DNA of 21,634 nucleotides from JACMME01 sp051005015. GTDB lineage: Bacteria > Gemmatimonadota > Gemmatimonadetes > Gemmatimonadales > Gemmatimonadaceae. The notes under the pieces are model-generated. The model saw nothing but the letters and a program-made list of their open reading frames with translations, ran no database searches and was not told the DNA's origin. Where the stretch lies: positions 1 to 21,634 of the forward strand of contig JBPCJT010000054.1 in NCBI GenBank assembly GCA_051005015.1. The letters are read 5' to 3'. How positions within the stretch are numbered: position 1 is the stretch's first letter; each line of letters opens with the position of its first letter. Made by a program: the position numbers and the translations under genes. Below, one piece after another: positions 14,898-21,634 of the stretch.

Positions 14898-16670
14898 GTG
14901 CTTTCGTCTCGAAGAAGCTTCCTGGAAAGCGTTCCGCAGGAGTCGTTCAATCGCGTGGCAAGGCTCGCGGCGAGCTCACTGGAAGCCCCGGTAGCGTTTG
15001 TCTGCACGGTCATCGACGGCCGAGTGACCGTCCGCGGGAAGTTCGATTCCACGGGCGCGATCTCACCGGACGACGAGATCTCCGATCAGGACAGCATGCG
15101 CGTGGCGCATGCGATTGCCTCGGGTAGAATTGCGCTCATTCCGTCCGAGGGCGATGGACTGAGAGCTTCCCCTCTAATCGTCGTACCATTTGCAGCGGAG
15201 CCGGATGGCGCTGTTCTGGGGGCGCTATGCGTGGCGGGCGCGCCCAAGCGCGAGTGGAGCGATCGCGACGCGGCGGCGATCGCCGGCCTGGTTGAGACGC
15301 TGTCGTCCGAATTGACGCTGCACAGCGCGATACACGAGCGAAAGGAGGAGGAGGTAAGGCTTAGACACATAACGCTTCATGACGCACTGACGGAGCTTCC
15401 AAACCGAACGCTCTTCATGCAGCGCACCGACCAATCCATCGCGCGGTCGAAGCGGTATCCCGATCATCTCTTCGCGATTCTATTCCTGGATCTTGACCGC
15501 TTCAAGGTGGTGAACGACAGTCTGGGTCATCAGGTGGGTGACGAGCTGCTCGTAGCGGTGGCGCGACGCCTGGAAAAGTGCCTCCGCACCGAGGACACCG
15601 TCGCGCGGCTCGGAGGAGATGAGTTCGGCATTCTGCTCGACAGAATCAGAGTCGTCGCCGATGCCGCTCGTGTGGCCCAGCGCATTCTCAAAGCGCTGGC
15701 GGAGCCCGTGAATCTCAGCGGATACGAGGTCTACACGTCCGTCAGCATCGGGATCGTTGACAGCGCAACCGCCCATGGGTTGTCGGACTACATGATTCGC
15801 AGTGCGGACATGGCGCTGTATCGCGCCAAGGGAGCTGGAAAAGCGCGGTACGCGATGTTCGATCGCGCCATGCACGCTGACGCGCTCGCCAGGCTTCAGC
15901 TCGAGACGGATCTCCGGCACGCGGTGCAGCGCGAAGAGTTCATTGCGCACTATCAACCGGTCATCTCGCTCGAGACCGGCAGGATTTCGGGCTTCGAAGC
16001 CCTGATTCGCTGGAGGCATGCCGATCGTGGTCTCGTGCCGCCAAACGAATTTATCCCGATGGCGGAAGAGACGGGAATGATTCTCCCCATGGGTCAGTGG
16101 ATAATGCGGGAAGCTTGCCGGCAGATCAGCGGCTGGCAGCGGACCTTCAACCGTTCCGAGCCACTCTCCATTGGTGTGAACCTTTCCGTCAAACAATTCG
16201 CACAGCCCGATCTCAGGGAGCGTATCGCAGACATAATAGCGACTACGGGAGTGCAGCCCCACAGCCTCAAGCTTGAAATAACCGAGAACGTGATCGCGGG
16301 AAACCCCAACCATGCGATAACAGTGCTCGACGGCCTCAAGGCGATCGGCATAGAGATACACCTCGATGACTTCGGTACCGGATATTCGTCGCTGAGCTAC
16401 CTTACGCATCTCCCAATCGACTGCATCAAAATCGACCGTTCATTCGTGAGCCAGATGGAAACGAAGGATCGGCATTTCCAGCTCGTTCGCACCATTCTTA
16501 CGCTTGCGCGCAGCTTTAATCTGCGCGCAGTGGCGGAGGGGGTGGAAAGCACACCGCAACTGCTCGCGCTGCGAAAGTTGGGATGCGACTTCGGCCAGGG
16601 TTATCTCTTTTCGCGGCCACTTCCACCGGCGGACATCGAGGCACTCCTGGCGCGCAATCCGACCTGGTAG
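14898..16670 (+). CDS. GAF-GGDEF-EAL cyclic-di-GMP signalling protein
   Basis: A 590-residue soluble protein with no obvious membrane segment. An N-terminal GAF-like sensor (about 10-150) leads through a charged helix (HERKEEEVRLRH) to a GGDEF domain with an intact active site (G239-F243) and an upstream RTED (230-233), a correctly spaced product-inhibition I-site. The EAL domain follows with E367-A-L in FEALIRW, ITENVI, LDDFGTGYSSL, KIDRSFV and AEGVES, so phosphodiesterase activity is also expected. Which activity dominates cannot be told. GTG 14898 lies five bases after the ketosynthase stop, suggesting co-transcription with the biosynthetic operon. The 3' end abuts a heptad repeat and a convergent gene. 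Confidence 0.93.
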   Translation: MLSSRRSFLESVPQESFNRVARLAASSLEAPVAFVCTVIDGRVTVRGKFDSTGAISPDDEISDQDSMRVAHAIASGRIALIPSEGDGLRASPLIVVPFAAEPDGAVLGALCVAGAPKREWSDRDAAAIAGLVETLSSELTLHSAIHERKEEEVRLRHITLHDALTELPNRTLFMQRTDQSIARSKRYPDHLFAILFLDLDRFKVVNDSLGHQVGDELLVAVARRLEKCLRTEDTVARLGGDEFGILLDRIRVVADAARVAQRILKALAEPVNLSGYEVYTSVSIGIVDSATAHGLSDYMIRSADMALYRAKGAGKARYAMFDRAMHADALARLQLETDLRHAVQREEFIAHYQPVISLETGRISGFEALIRWRHADRGLVPPNEFIPMAEETGMILPMGQWIMREACRQISGWQRTFNRSEPLSIGVNLSVKQFAQPDLRERIADIIATTGVQPHSLKLEITENVIAGNPNHAITVLDGLKAIGIEIHLDDFGTGYSSLSYLTHLPIDCIKIDRSFVSQMETKDRHFQLVRTILTLARSFNLRAVAEGVESTPQLLALRKLGCDFGQGYLFSRPLPPADIEALLARNPTW

Positions 16671-16705
16671 AACGAACAACAAATTGCGAATTGCGAACTG
16701 CGAAC
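16671..16705. repeat. Heptanucleotide tandem repeat (TGCGAAY) filling a convergent gap
   Basis: Five 7-base units occupy the whole space between the stop codons of the GGDEF-EAL and DHH genes. The last three are TGCGAAT (16685), TGCGAAC (16692) and TGCGAAC (16699); the first two are degenerate A-rich versions. There is no other terminator-like structure here. Confidence 0.72.
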
Positions 16706-18099
16706 TACCGGCGCTTCCGCGCACCGATCCCCGCTTTTCGCATTGCCGAGCGCATCGTACGCTCCAGCTCTGCGTCATCCGAGTATGGATGCTCCTCCTT
16801 CCAGGCAACGAGCTCGATCACTGCCTTGGCCATGACCGGATGACCACCCGCGCTCCCGTACCGGCCAAAAAGTAGACGGAGCCGCGCGCCAAGCCGTGCA
16901 TCGGCATTCAGCGCACGTGTGCTCATCACCAACCGTCCCCCAAAAACGCCGGAGACGGCGCTAACCTCCGCGCCCGCCATGCCCAGGCAGAATTCGGAGA
17001 GTTGCGCGACAATGTGCTCCTGATCCATGGGAAGCCTGCCGAGGTGAACATAGGCAAGCCCGTTGCGCACGCGGGCGGTCTCCAGAGCGCGGCCGAAACG
17101 ATGCAGTGTGCCGGGCTGGTATGACGGGTGCTGAATTCGACGCAGCACCGCCTGGTCCGCGAGCGGAAATAGCTGGGCGAACATCTGCAGATCCTCATCG
17201 CTGGTCGGACGAGAGAGCGACTTGGTGTCTGTTATGATTCCGTACAAAAGCGCGGTCGCAAGCTGTCGGGTAAGCGCCGCAGGTCCGCAGGTGAGTAGAT
17301 ACTCCGCCGCCATGGTTGCGCTCGCCCCGTACGACGTACGTATATCTCGATAGCGTGCTCGATACCTGCCGGTGGTAGGGTGATGGTCGATCACCGCCGC
17401 GACGTTTGGCAGTGGCATATTGAAATACGGCGGTTGCACGTCGACGAGAATCAGCGGGCCAAGCGTTGCCAGGCTCCGACCGGATACGTGCTGCACTGTT
17501 TCGCTGAGCTCGGCGAGCATTCGCCGGTTCTCCGGGCGGGTAACCCTGCCGCAGGTGATGATGGGTGAGTGTACGGCGTCGAGGTCGAGCGTCACGCGCA
17601 GCGCCAGCGCGGATGCGATCGCATCGGGATCGGGATCGTGCTGAATCAGAAACGCGCAGTGATCCGACCCACGCAGGGATTGTCGCAGGCCTTCTACGCG
17701 TTTTCGGTCCTGAACGCGCTTCAACAGCAAATCGATGGCGTCAGCAAGCAGCTCGCCTTCGTCGATCCAGGTAATCCTGCCGCGATTGCCGCTTCGCCTC
17801 CGCTCCGCACCCCGCACGATCGCCAGCACCGGCGCCGAGGGGAGGGCCCGGCGAATGGCCGTCGCCACGCGACTCGCGCGGCGGCCGTCGACGATGTCCA
17901 CCACTGCCAGCAAATCCTCAGCACTCAGCTCGGCATACGTTCGTGACGCGACCGGATCGCCGTGTACAGCGCTCGCCCACGCAGGGGCGTCCATCCTTTC
18001 AGGCATCCATATGTGCACCTCCCGTCCGGACAGCGCGCTTCTGCGGAGCACATCGAACCGGGCTGGCACGTCGCTCACAAGCAGGACCGGCGCCTTCAT
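16705..18099 (-). CDS. DHH-family phosphoesterase with an N-terminal RCK/TrkA-N-like domain
   Basis: A 464-residue protein. Residues 1-130 resemble a degenerate TrkA-N/RCK fold (GDPVASRTYAEL, VVDIVDG, APVLAIVRG) without a clear nucleotide-binding Gly motif. The catalytic DHH domain follows: HDPDPDA at 154-160, Asp220 in ILVDVQ, DHH at 238-240, GASATMAAEYL, and Asp291 in YGIITDTKSLS. The C-terminal DHHA1 domain ends in GSAGGHPVMAKA. Relatives hydrolyse nanoRNA, pAp or cyclic-di-AMP using two Mn ions. The RCK-like domain suggests a regulatory or ion/nucleotide-sensing input, and c-di-AMP hydrolysis is one plausible activity, not shown. The start at 18099 has no strong ribosome binding site. Confidence 0.85.
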   Translation of the reverse strand: MKAPVLLVSDVPARFDVLRRSALSGREVHIWMPERMDAPAWASAVHGDPVASRTYAELSAEDLLAVVDIVDGRRASRVATAIRRALPSAPVLAIVRGAERRRSGNRGRITWIDEGELLADAIDLLLKRVQDRKRVEGLRQSLRGSDHCAFLIQHDPDPDAIASALALRVTLDLDAVHSPIITCGRVTRPENRRMLAELSETVQHVSGRSLATLGPLILVDVQPPYFNMPLPNVAAVIDHHPTTGRYRARYRDIRTSYGASATMAAEYLLTCGPAALTRQLATALLYGIITDTKSLSRPTSDEDLQMFAQLFPLADQAVLRRIQHPSYQPGTLHRFGRALETARVRNGLAYVHLGRLPMDQEHIVAQLSEFCLGMAGAEVSAVSGVFGGRLVMSTRALNADARLGARLRLLFGRYGSAGGHPVMAKAVIELVAWKEEHPYSDDAELERTMRSAMRKAGIGARKRR

Positions 18100-18203
18100 C
18101 GCGAAATGCCTTGCTTCGGCACCGCGAAAAGCCTACTCTCCCGGGTCGCCGATCTCATCCTCACAGCTGTTAAGCACGCCCCCTCTTTCATCAGGAATTC
18201 ATC
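18100..18203. promoter_or_regulatory. Divergent intergenic region upstream of the DHH and aquaporin genes
   Basis: A 104-base gap expected to carry both promoters. An AGGA at 18191-18194 is a plausible ribosome binding site for the aquaporin. No clear promoter boxes were found. Confidence 0.3.
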
Positions 18204-18944
18204 ATGCGTGATTCGCTACGCCACGCGGTCGCGGAATTCATCGGCATATTTGCCCTCGTCTTCGTTGGAAGCGCCGCGCTCATCGCGGCGCGGACATCCG
18301 AGAATAGCATCGGTCTCGTCGAAATCGCTCTGGCGCACGGACTGATACTCGCAGCCATGGTTACGGCGACAATGCGCTTTTCGGGCCACCTCAACCCCGC
18401 GGTGACGATTGGCTTTCTCGTCACGCGGCGAATAGCACCGCTGATGGCCGGGATATTCATCGTCACGCAGCTACTGGGAGCCATGAGCGCGGCGTATGCT
18501 CTCAAATGGGTCTATCCGGATTCAGTCTTCATGGCCGCGCGCGGGGGGGGGCAGTTCGTGTCGGAGGGAGTGACATCTGGTCAGGCGTATCTTCTGGAAG
18601 CGGTCGCCACGTTCTTTCTCATGTTCGTGGTTTTCGGAACGGCGGCGGATCCAAAAGCACCCAGGGTTGGCGGCCTGGCGATCGGCTTTACCGTAGCAGC
18701 CGATATTCTGGCGATCGGCCCGCTTACCGGCGGCTCCATGAACCCCGCGCGATCCTTCGGACCGGCGGTGGCATCCGGCTTCTACGAAGGACATCTCATT
18801 TACTGGATCGGCCCGATGCTGGGTGCCGTCGCCGCCGCTCTGTTGTATGACACGCTCTTCCTGCGAAGCGCGCCAGAGCCGCCAGACCATGGAGTGGTCG
18901 ATCCTGCCGGAGCAAGGAGTCGCGCACCCTCGAGGAAAGACTGA
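18204..18944 (+). CDS. Aquaporin / MIP-family channel
   Basis: A 246-residue six-helix channel for water or small neutral solutes. Both pore loops are canonical: SGHLNPAVT with Asn64-Pro-Ala, and TGGSMNPARSFGPA with Asn180-Pro-Ala and Arg183, the selectivity-filter arginine. The N-terminal AEFIGIFALVFVG helix is also typical. The presence of Arg and the spacing fit aquaporin more than glyceroporin, but the filter cannot be settled by eye. The C-terminal tail (PDHGVVDPAGARSRAPSRKD) is polar and unconserved. A run of nine G residues at 18543-18551 encodes Gly-Gly-Gly in the central loop. It is monocistronic, between a divergent DHH gene and convergent ppa. Confidence 0.92.
   Translation: MRDSLRHAVAEFIGIFALVFVGSAALIAARTSENSIGLVEIALAHGLILAAMVTATMRFSGHLNPAVTIGFLVTRRIAPLMAGIFIVTQLLGAMSAAYALKWVYPDSVFMAARGGGQFVSEGVTSGQAYLLEAVATFFLMFVVFGTAADPKAPRVGGLAIGFTVAADILAIGPLTGGSMNPARSFGPAVASGFYEGHLIYWIGPMLGAVAAALLYDTLFLRSAPEPPDHGVVDPAGARSRAPSRKD
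18543..18551 (+). repeat. G9 homopolymer within the aquaporin gene
   Basis: Nine consecutive G residues encode a glycine stretch in the loop between the two halves of the channel. A one-base change would truncate the protein, so this is a possible slippage site or assembly-error site. The frame is intact here. Confidence 0.6.
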
Positions 18945-18971
18945 TCAACCGTGTCGCCCGTGAGGACCATT

Positions 18972-19514
18972 TCACGGCCCAACCCCCAGATATTTCTCAG
19001 TGTACCGGGAAATGGAGTCCATGATCACCCGCATGGCGACGTCGCTCTTTCCCCACCCTACGGTTTGTACCCGCTTCCCTTCCAGATCCTTGTAGATGCG
19101 AAAGAAGTGCTCGACCTCCTTCAGATAGTGCTGCGGTATGTCGGCTATGTCGAAGTATTCTCCGTAGAAGGGATCGTTGCTCGGCACCGCCAACACCTTG
19201 TCGTCCGGATCCCCGCGATCGAGCATTTTGAGGACTCCTATCGGACGCACGTCTATCTGGCAACCCGGAAAGGTCGGCTCGTTCAGTAGCACGAGGACGT
19301 CACAGGGATCGTTGTCCTCCGCAAGCGTGCGCGGAATGAATCCGTAGTCACCCGGATAGTGGACCGCGGAATACAGAACGCGGTCCAGGCGAATGAGCCC
19401 CGAGTCCTTGTCCAACTCGTATTTGTTCCGGCTGCCGCTCGGAATTTCGACAACCGCCGTGACTATGTCGGGTGGATGATGACCGGGCGGGAGATCACGC
19501 CACGCGTTAATCAT
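18972..19514 (-). CDS. ppa: Inorganic pyrophosphatase, family I
   Basis: A 180-residue cytosolic enzyme hydrolysing pyrophosphate to phosphate. It begins MINAWRDLPPGHHPP, the usual bacterial start, and continues with EIPSGSRNKYELDK, YPGDYGFIPRT and the active-site signature DNDPCDV with its metal-binding aspartates. The later DPFYGEYFDIADIP, FFRIYKDLEG and a C-terminal KSD segment are also standard. ATG 19514 is chosen on this conservation; upstream in-frame codons give an unconserved leader. The start overlaps the end of ccmD by eight bases, so it is likely translated from the ccm transcript by coupling; no separate ribosome binding site is visible. It is convergent with the aquaporin gene across 27 bases. 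Confidence 0.95.
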   Translation of the reverse strand: MINAWRDLPPGHHPPDIVTAVVEIPSGSRNKYELDKDSGLIRLDRVLYSAVHYPGDYGFIPRTLAEDNDPCDVLVLLNEPTFPGCQIDVRPIGVLKMLDRGDPDDKVLAVPSNDPFYGEYFDIADIPQHYLKEVEHFFRIYKDLEGKRVQTVGWGKSDVAMRVIMDSISRYTEKYLGVGP

Positions 19515-19644
19515 GCGAAGCGGGGCTACGCGCAAGCCGCTCGCGCACGCGCCGCGCCCGCCACCAGATGCTCGCCGCGTAAACAGCATAGATCGTCGCG
19601 GCCAAAGCGTAGGCGGCGTGGTAGTACGCGGCGTTGTCAGGCAT
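19507..19644 (-). CDS. ccmD: Heme exporter protein CcmD
   Basis: A 45-residue single-helix membrane protein: a short N-terminus (MPDNAAYYHAAY), one hydrophobic segment (ALAATIYAVYAASIWW) and a basic tail (RARRVRERLAR). This matches CcmD, which stabilises the CcmABC-CcmE complex in heme delivery. GAGGAGG lies about six bases upstream of the ATG. The gene overlaps the ccmC stop by eight bases and the ppa start by eight. CcmD is poorly conserved, so position in the operon carries much of the weight. Confidence 0.8.
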   Translation of the reverse strand: MPDNAAYYHAAYALAATIYAVYAASIWWRARRVRERLARSPASHD

Positions 19645-20365
19645 CACCGCCCTCCTCGTGTGCGAGGACGCTGCGCGCTTCCGCCAGGCGATACCGCGCC
19701 CGGAGCAGAGCGACGTACAGCAGCGTAAACGAGGCAAAAGCTACCAGAAGCGTCACCAGCATTTCGTTCGGAAGCGATGGGGCACCAGGCTTCATCACAA
19801 TGGGTTGCGGATGCAGTGTGCGAAACAGATAAACACTGAGGTGGATGAACGGAATGAGCAGCGCGCCGAGAGCGCCGAGCACGGCAGAGTAGCGGGCGCG
19901 CTGCTCATGGTTGTCGATTGCACCACGCAGCACCAGATAACCGGCGTAAACGAACCACAAAAAGAGCGTCAACGTGAGGCGCGCATCCCACGTCCACCAC
20001 GTTCCCCACACCGGGCGGCCCCACAGGGGACCTGTAATAAGCACGACCGTTGTGAATACGACGCCAACCTCGGCAGAGCTTTCGGCAAAGCGGTCCAGAC
20101 GCGGATCGCGGAGCCAGAGGTAGAGCACACCGGCGACTGCCACCAGACCAAAGGCGAGAAAGGCGACCCACGCCGCCGGGGCATGCACGTAGAAAATCTT
20201 CTGCGCCGGTCCCTGCCGTAATTCGATCGGCGTGAACGCCATCGCGCGTATCAGCGTTCCAATGACCGCGACGCCCGCCGCTACGAGAAACCAGTCAAAC
20301 ACCGGCGCTATCTCCTCCCGGGTACGCAGCTTCAGAGGATCGCTTGCTGTAGCGGAGCTGGTCAT
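19637..20365 (-). CDS. ccmC: Heme exporter protein CcmC
   Basis: A 242-residue, six-helix inner-membrane protein that presents heme to CcmE during cytochrome c maturation (system I). The tryptophan-rich WWD signature appears as WGTWWTWDARLT, and conserved periplasmic histidines are at IFYVHAPAAW and in the loop before the last helices (RTLHPQP). The ATG at 20365 forms an ATGA overlap with the ccmB stop and is followed by MTSSATASDP; the longer open frame upstream of it is out-of-frame noise over ccmB. Order ccmA-B-C-D is the standard arrangement. Confidence 0.94.
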   Translation of the reverse strand: MTSSATASDPLKLRTREEIAPVFDWFLVAAGVAVIGTLIRAMAFTPIELRQGPAQKIFYVHAPAAWVAFLAFGLVAVAGVLYLWLRDPRLDRFAESSAEVGVVFTTVVLITGPLWGRPVWGTWWTWDARLTLTLFLWFVYAGYLVLRGAIDNHEQRARYSAVLGALGALLIPFIHLSVYLFRTLHPQPIVMKPGAPSLPNEMLVTLLVAFASFTLLYVALLRARYRLAEARSVLAHEEGGDA

Positions 20366-21045
20366 TCCTCGATCGTATAGGGAAATGCAAGCATGCACAC
20401 GGCCACGAACACAATGTCGAAGGCACCCAGGAGCCGCAACCAGCCTGCCACTTCGGCTATCGGCCGGCCGTTCAGCAGCTTTGCGGTAGCCTGCGCCGCC
20501 GGCACGACTATCGGCACGAAGAAGGGCAACGACAACACCGGCAACAGCAGTTCGGCGAGCCTCGTGTTCACCGCCATCGAGCTGAAGAGCGTGCCAACCG
20601 CAACGAGCCCCACCGCCGCAAGAAGTGCGATTGCAGCGAGCGCCGGTGCCACCGGGATCACAGGCACATTGTAGAAGAGCGCAACAGCAGGGATAGACAC
20701 TATCTGGATTCCCACCACGAACACCAGGTTGGCCAGCGCTTTCCCGGCAAAAATCGCCTCGCGGGCGACAGGCGCACCGAGCAGCCCGTCGATCGCACGA
20801 TCCTGCTGCTCGACGCCAAATGATCGGTGAAGGCCCAGTAGTCCCGAGAAAGTGAAGATTACCCACAGCACGCCGGGAGCCAGATCGGCCGCCGGGATGG
20901 CGGTCGGATCCCATGAGAAGTAGAAGATCACAATCGCGAGTAATGCGAAGATCAGGGCCGCCAGAAACGCTGTACGCGTCCTGACTTCGATCGTGAGATC
21001 CTTTCGGGCAATGAGCAAAGCGGCACTCACGGCATTAGGCGTCAT
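20362..21045 (-). CDS. ccmB: Heme exporter protein CcmB
   Basis: A 227-residue polytopic membrane protein, the permease partner of the CcmA ATPase. It starts MTPNAVSAALLIARKDLTIEVRTR, the amphipathic N-terminus typical of CcmB, followed by helices including FTFSGLLGLHRSF (a conserved CcmB block), EQQDRAIDGLLGAPV and LPVLSLPFFVPIVVPA. ATG 21045 is preferred because the frame further upstream only shadows ccmA. It overlaps the ccmA end by 11 bases and the ccmC start by four. Confidence 0.93.
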   Translation of the reverse strand: MTPNAVSAALLIARKDLTIEVRTRTAFLAALIFALLAIVIFYFSWDPTAIPAADLAPGVLWVIFTFSGLLGLHRSFGVEQQDRAIDGLLGAPVAREAIFAGKALANLVFVVGIQIVSIPAVALFYNVPVIPVAPALAAIALLAAVGLVAVGTLFSSMAVNTRLAELLLPVLSLPFFVPIVVPAAQATAKLLNGRPIAEVAGWLRLLGAFDIVFVAVCMLAFPYTIEE

Positions 21046-21634
21046 GCGCCACCAGTTTCCGGTACTCGCTCTGGTATTGCTCAGGATCGATTGAGGAGCG
21101 CTCCTCGCTCCGCGCGAACCGACCGGCCCGCATGATAGACAGGTGCGTCGCGAGAGCGAGACCTTCCACAAGATTGTGGGTCACCAGAACGAGCGCGGCG
21201 CCGCCGTCACGCAACGTGGAGAGCAACATTGTTAGTGCCGACGCACCGGCGTCATCGAGCCCGGTGAAGGGCTCGTCAAGCAGGATAACTGAAGGCGCGT
21301 GGACGATCGCCCGCGCGATCGCTACGCGCTGCTGCATTCCCCGGCTGAGCGCGCGCACGGGCGCCGATGCCCTGTCTACCAGACGCATTTTTCCCAGGGC
21401 TGCCGCCGTCGCTTGTCGGTAGTCCCGCACCCCATGCAAACGCGCCGCAAACTCTACGTTCTCGCGCGCGGAAAGTGCGCCGTACAACATGGTGGCATGC
21501 GCGATCAGTCCCACGGCACCGCGTGCTTCATCGCCAGCGGGCAGGCATACTCCTCCCACGATGGCCGTCCCTGCGCTCGGCTTCAGCAACCCACCGAGTA
21601 ACCGGAGCAGTGTCGTCTTGCCAGCGCCGTTCGG
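21035..21634 (-). CDS. ccmA: Heme exporter ATPase CcmA, 5'-truncated by the window edge
   Basis: The last 199 residues of an ABC ATPase that releases holo-CcmE from CcmCD during cytochrome c maturation. The window edge cuts in the Walker A loop: the first visible codons read PNGAGKTTLLR. The signature is LSRGMQQRVAIARA, in which Arg replaces the usual Gly (LSGG to LSRG), a change common in CcmA. Walker B is VILLDEPFTGLD and the switch His is in LVTHNL. Only about 10% of the usual length is missing. It is first of the visible ccmA-B-C-D-ppa operon. Confidence 0.92.
   Translation of the reverse strand, partial: PNGAGKTTLLRLLGGLLKPSAGTAIVGGVCLPAGDEARGAVGLIAHATMLYGALSARENVEFAARLHGVRDYRQATAAALGKMRLVDRASAPVRALSRGMQQRVAIARAIVHAPSVILLDEPFTGLDDAGASALTMLLSTLRDGGAALVLVTHNLVEGLALATHLSIMRAGRFARSEERSSIDPEQYQSEYRKLVAHDA

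Overview
The window is GC-rich bacterial DNA, densely packed with genes on both strands, with frequent GTG starts and many start/stop overlaps of 4 to 11 bases. It encodes heme A synthesis and system I cytochrome c maturation, which points to an aerobic, heme-copper-oxidase-using Gram-negative-type bacterium. The gene styles (carboxypeptidase-regulatory/cupredoxin lipoprotein, GH18 with an 'ALWRLG-EDP-IW' ending, DUF92, V4R-like protein) suggest Gemmatimonadota or a similar soil phylum. That placement is an inference and no marker gene is present. No tRNA, rRNA, CRISPR array, insertion sequence or phage gene was seen, and no gene-free stretch reaches 300 bases (the longest is about 226).

Left part (1-7763): the 3' end of a heme A synthase gene overlaps an MsbA-like ABC exporter. 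A lipoprotein with a cupredoxin-like core and a carboxypeptidase-regulatory tail converges on it; its expected copper-site cysteine is serine. Next come a GH18-type glycoside hydrolase, a convergent M24 aminopeptidase, a divergent TauE/SafE permease and a convergent small protein with a V4R-like C-terminus.

Middle part (about 7902-16670): nine genes on the plus strand with junctions between an 11-base overlap and a 5-base gap, most simply read as one operon. The order is DUF92 membrane protein, lipocalin-like lipoprotein, cobalamin-domain-type radical SAM enzyme, geranylgeranyl-reductase-family flavoprotein, flavin reductase, SAM methyltransferase, SRPBCC cyclase-like protein, FabF-type ketosynthase and a GAF-GGDEF-EAL cyclic-di-GMP protein. 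The six core genes (9151-14892) look like a compact biosynthetic pathway for an unidentified polyketide- or lipid-like product. It has a single ketosynthase and no visible chain-length factor or acyl carrier protein. This is the most interesting object in the window.

Right part (16705-21634): a DHH phosphoesterase with an RCK-like N-terminal domain, an aquaporin, and a minus-strand operon ccmA-ccmB-ccmC-ccmD-ppa in which inorganic pyrophosphatase is translationally coupled to the heme-exporter genes. The ccmA gene runs off the right edge.

A separate theme is a set of imperfect tandem repeats with a 7-base period in or near intergenic spaces (3657-3705, 4735-4804, 16671-16705, and a degenerate one near 7141-7182). 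The repeat units differ from locus to locus, and two of the arrays run into the 3' ends of genes.
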